Assembly: GCA_007120385.1 (NCBI GenBank)
Contig: SKNT01000036.1
Location: 1-44,540 of the forward strand
Length of the DNA: 44,540 nucleotides
Source of the DNA: Balneolales bacterium
GTDB lineage: Bacteria > Bacteroidota > Rhodothermia > Balneolales > Natronogracilivirgulaceae
Direction: 5' to 3'
Shown here: positions 43,859 through 44,540 of the stretch, piece after piece
Layout: the number at the start of each line of letters is the position of its first letter
How positions within the stretch are numbered: position 1 is the stretch's first letter
Program-made: the position numbers and the translations under genes
The notes under the pieces: model-generated
The model's database searches: none
The model's input: the letters and a program-made list of their open reading frames with translations, nothing else
Told to the model about the DNA's origin: nothing

Positions 43859-44540
43859 TTACAAAAAATCGGGATTCAGTTGATAGAACTCTTGCAGGAC
43901 CCGGTCCACTTCCGGCCAGGCGGATCGTATGCGGTCCGGCCGCTCAAGCCACGTCTCGGTCATCACCGCAAAAAACTCGTGGATGTTGGTGGCCGCATAC
44001 TCATCCACCGATACCGGGCGCCCCCGGTCAAGCTTCTCGAGCAGTTTCTGGTAGGATGATTTGAGGGTTGCGGCCATTCCCGGTTCGGTCGTCCTGCGCT
44101 GCCATGCGAAATTTTCCATGGTGGCACCCCACTCGTAGTCGAGCTGATGGGCACATTCGTGGAAGACGATATTGGCGCCATCCCGCGGGTGGCGCAGATC
44201 GTAGGCCACTTCGTCCCATGCAAATACGAGCACACCCTGGTCCCATGACTCTCCGCTGCGGCTCTCCACGCCTTCGGTGACTACCCCGTCGTCACCCGAC
44301 TCGCTGTACGGAGCCTGGTATACGGTGGGATACACCAGCACGGACCTCAAATAGGGATACACATCCGATACTCCGCCAAGCAGCGGTATGCAGGCCAGCG
44401 CGGCAATGAGCAGCTTTTTTTTCTCGTCCAGAATCATCCCTCCGCATCCCTCGAAACTCTTTTCCACCATAAAGTAGCGTACCATCCGATCGAATTTTTC
44501 TCGCTGCTCCCGATTCATTTTCCCATACTGGGGGATCTGC
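43859..44540 (-). CDS. MtfA-like (M90) zinc peptidase, 5' end beyond the window
   Basis: The frame stays open to the last base of the window, and the codons before the ATG at 44518 (IPQYGKM) match the family pattern upstream of KFDRMVRYFMVEKSFEGCGG, so the gene most likely begins outside. The zinc site HECAHQLD (HExxH) and the following EYAATNIHEFFAVMTE are intact; MILDEKKKLLIAALACIPLL is the usual N-terminal helix block. MtfA of E. coli is a peptidase that binds the Mlc repressor. Here no sugar-transport gene is near, so the role is open. Confidence 0.88.
   Translation of the reverse strand, partial: QIPQYGKMNREQREKFDRMVRYFMVEKSFEGCGGMILDEKKKLLIAALACIPLLGGVSDVYPYLRSVLVYPTVYQAPYSESGDDGVVTEGVESRSGESWDQGVLVFAWDEVAYDLRHPRDGANIVFHECAHQLDYEWGATMENFAWQRRTTEPGMAATLKSSYQKLLEKLDRGRPVSVDEYAATNIHEFFAVMTETWLERPDRIRSAWPEVDRVLQEFYQLNPDFL

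Noticed and set aside
1-44540. Mobile elements, prophage or CRISPR array
   Set aside because: No transposase, integrase, phage gene, terminal repeats or regularly spaced repeats were seen on either strand.

Overview
The window is a dense, mostly housekeeping stretch of chromosome. It most likely comes from a member of the Bacteroidota/Rhodothermota/Balneolota (FCB) group. Two proteins end in type IX secretion (Por) sorting domains carrying NYPNPFNP, there is a GWxTD-domain protein, Shine-Dalgarno signals are often weak, and several promoters read TTG-N20-TA, some with a TAnnTTTG-like -7 box. No tRNA, rRNA, CRISPR array, insertion sequence or prophage was seen, so this looks like vertically inherited core genome rather than an island.

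Layout. 1-3.3 kb: the tail of a secreted nuclease/phosphatase-like protein, a TPR protein, a dicarboxylate/glutamate symporter and a small membrane protein. 3.35-3.76 kb: a gene-free stretch that looks like a stand-alone small RNA unit (promoter, several hairpins, perfect terminator) followed directly by a separate promoter for aguB. 3.76-8.5 kb: a polyamine block (aguB, speE, pyruvoyl arginine decarboxylase, speD) with an Omp85-family outer-membrane gene attached. Together these cover arginine to spermidine except for agmatine deiminase, which is not in the window. 8.5-9.05 kb: an AT-rich divergent intergenic region. A promoter for cfa (cyclopropane fatty acid synthase) lies here, with a perfect palindrome filling the gap between its -35 and -10 boxes.

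10.2-23.9 kb is a long minus-strand information-processing region: rimP-nusA-infB-rbfA-truB-ribF-rpsO-pnp, then an M16 peptidase, asnS and holA. rimP appears to start at TTG, and its transcript seems to begin with a terminator-like hairpin. 24-29.4 kb: a DUF192 protein on plus, then prfB (with the classical programmed +1 frameshift), nadB, coaE and fbp on minus, and a DUF883-like membrane protein.

29.4-36.4 kb: a CysQ-like phosphatase, then a minus-strand operon of a renalase-like oxidoreductase and two half-ABC exporters that enclose RNase Z. 36.5-37.6 kb: a Fur-family regulator with a palindromic operator over its own promoter, followed by a MerC-type membrane protein with a His-rich tail. 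37.7-43.2 kb: a tightly overlapping plus-strand operon of a GWxTD protein, pdxA, a methyltransferase, ftsE and a secreted polysaccharide deacetylase. 43.3-44.5 kb: a DoxX protein and an MtfA-like peptidase that runs off the window.

The best leads for something new are the candidate small RNA at about 3.48-3.64 kb, the palindrome inside the cfa promoter, the rimP leader hairpin, the Fur/MerC metal module and the altered metal-binding motif of RNase Z. All functional calls rest on reading the sequence; no database search was run.
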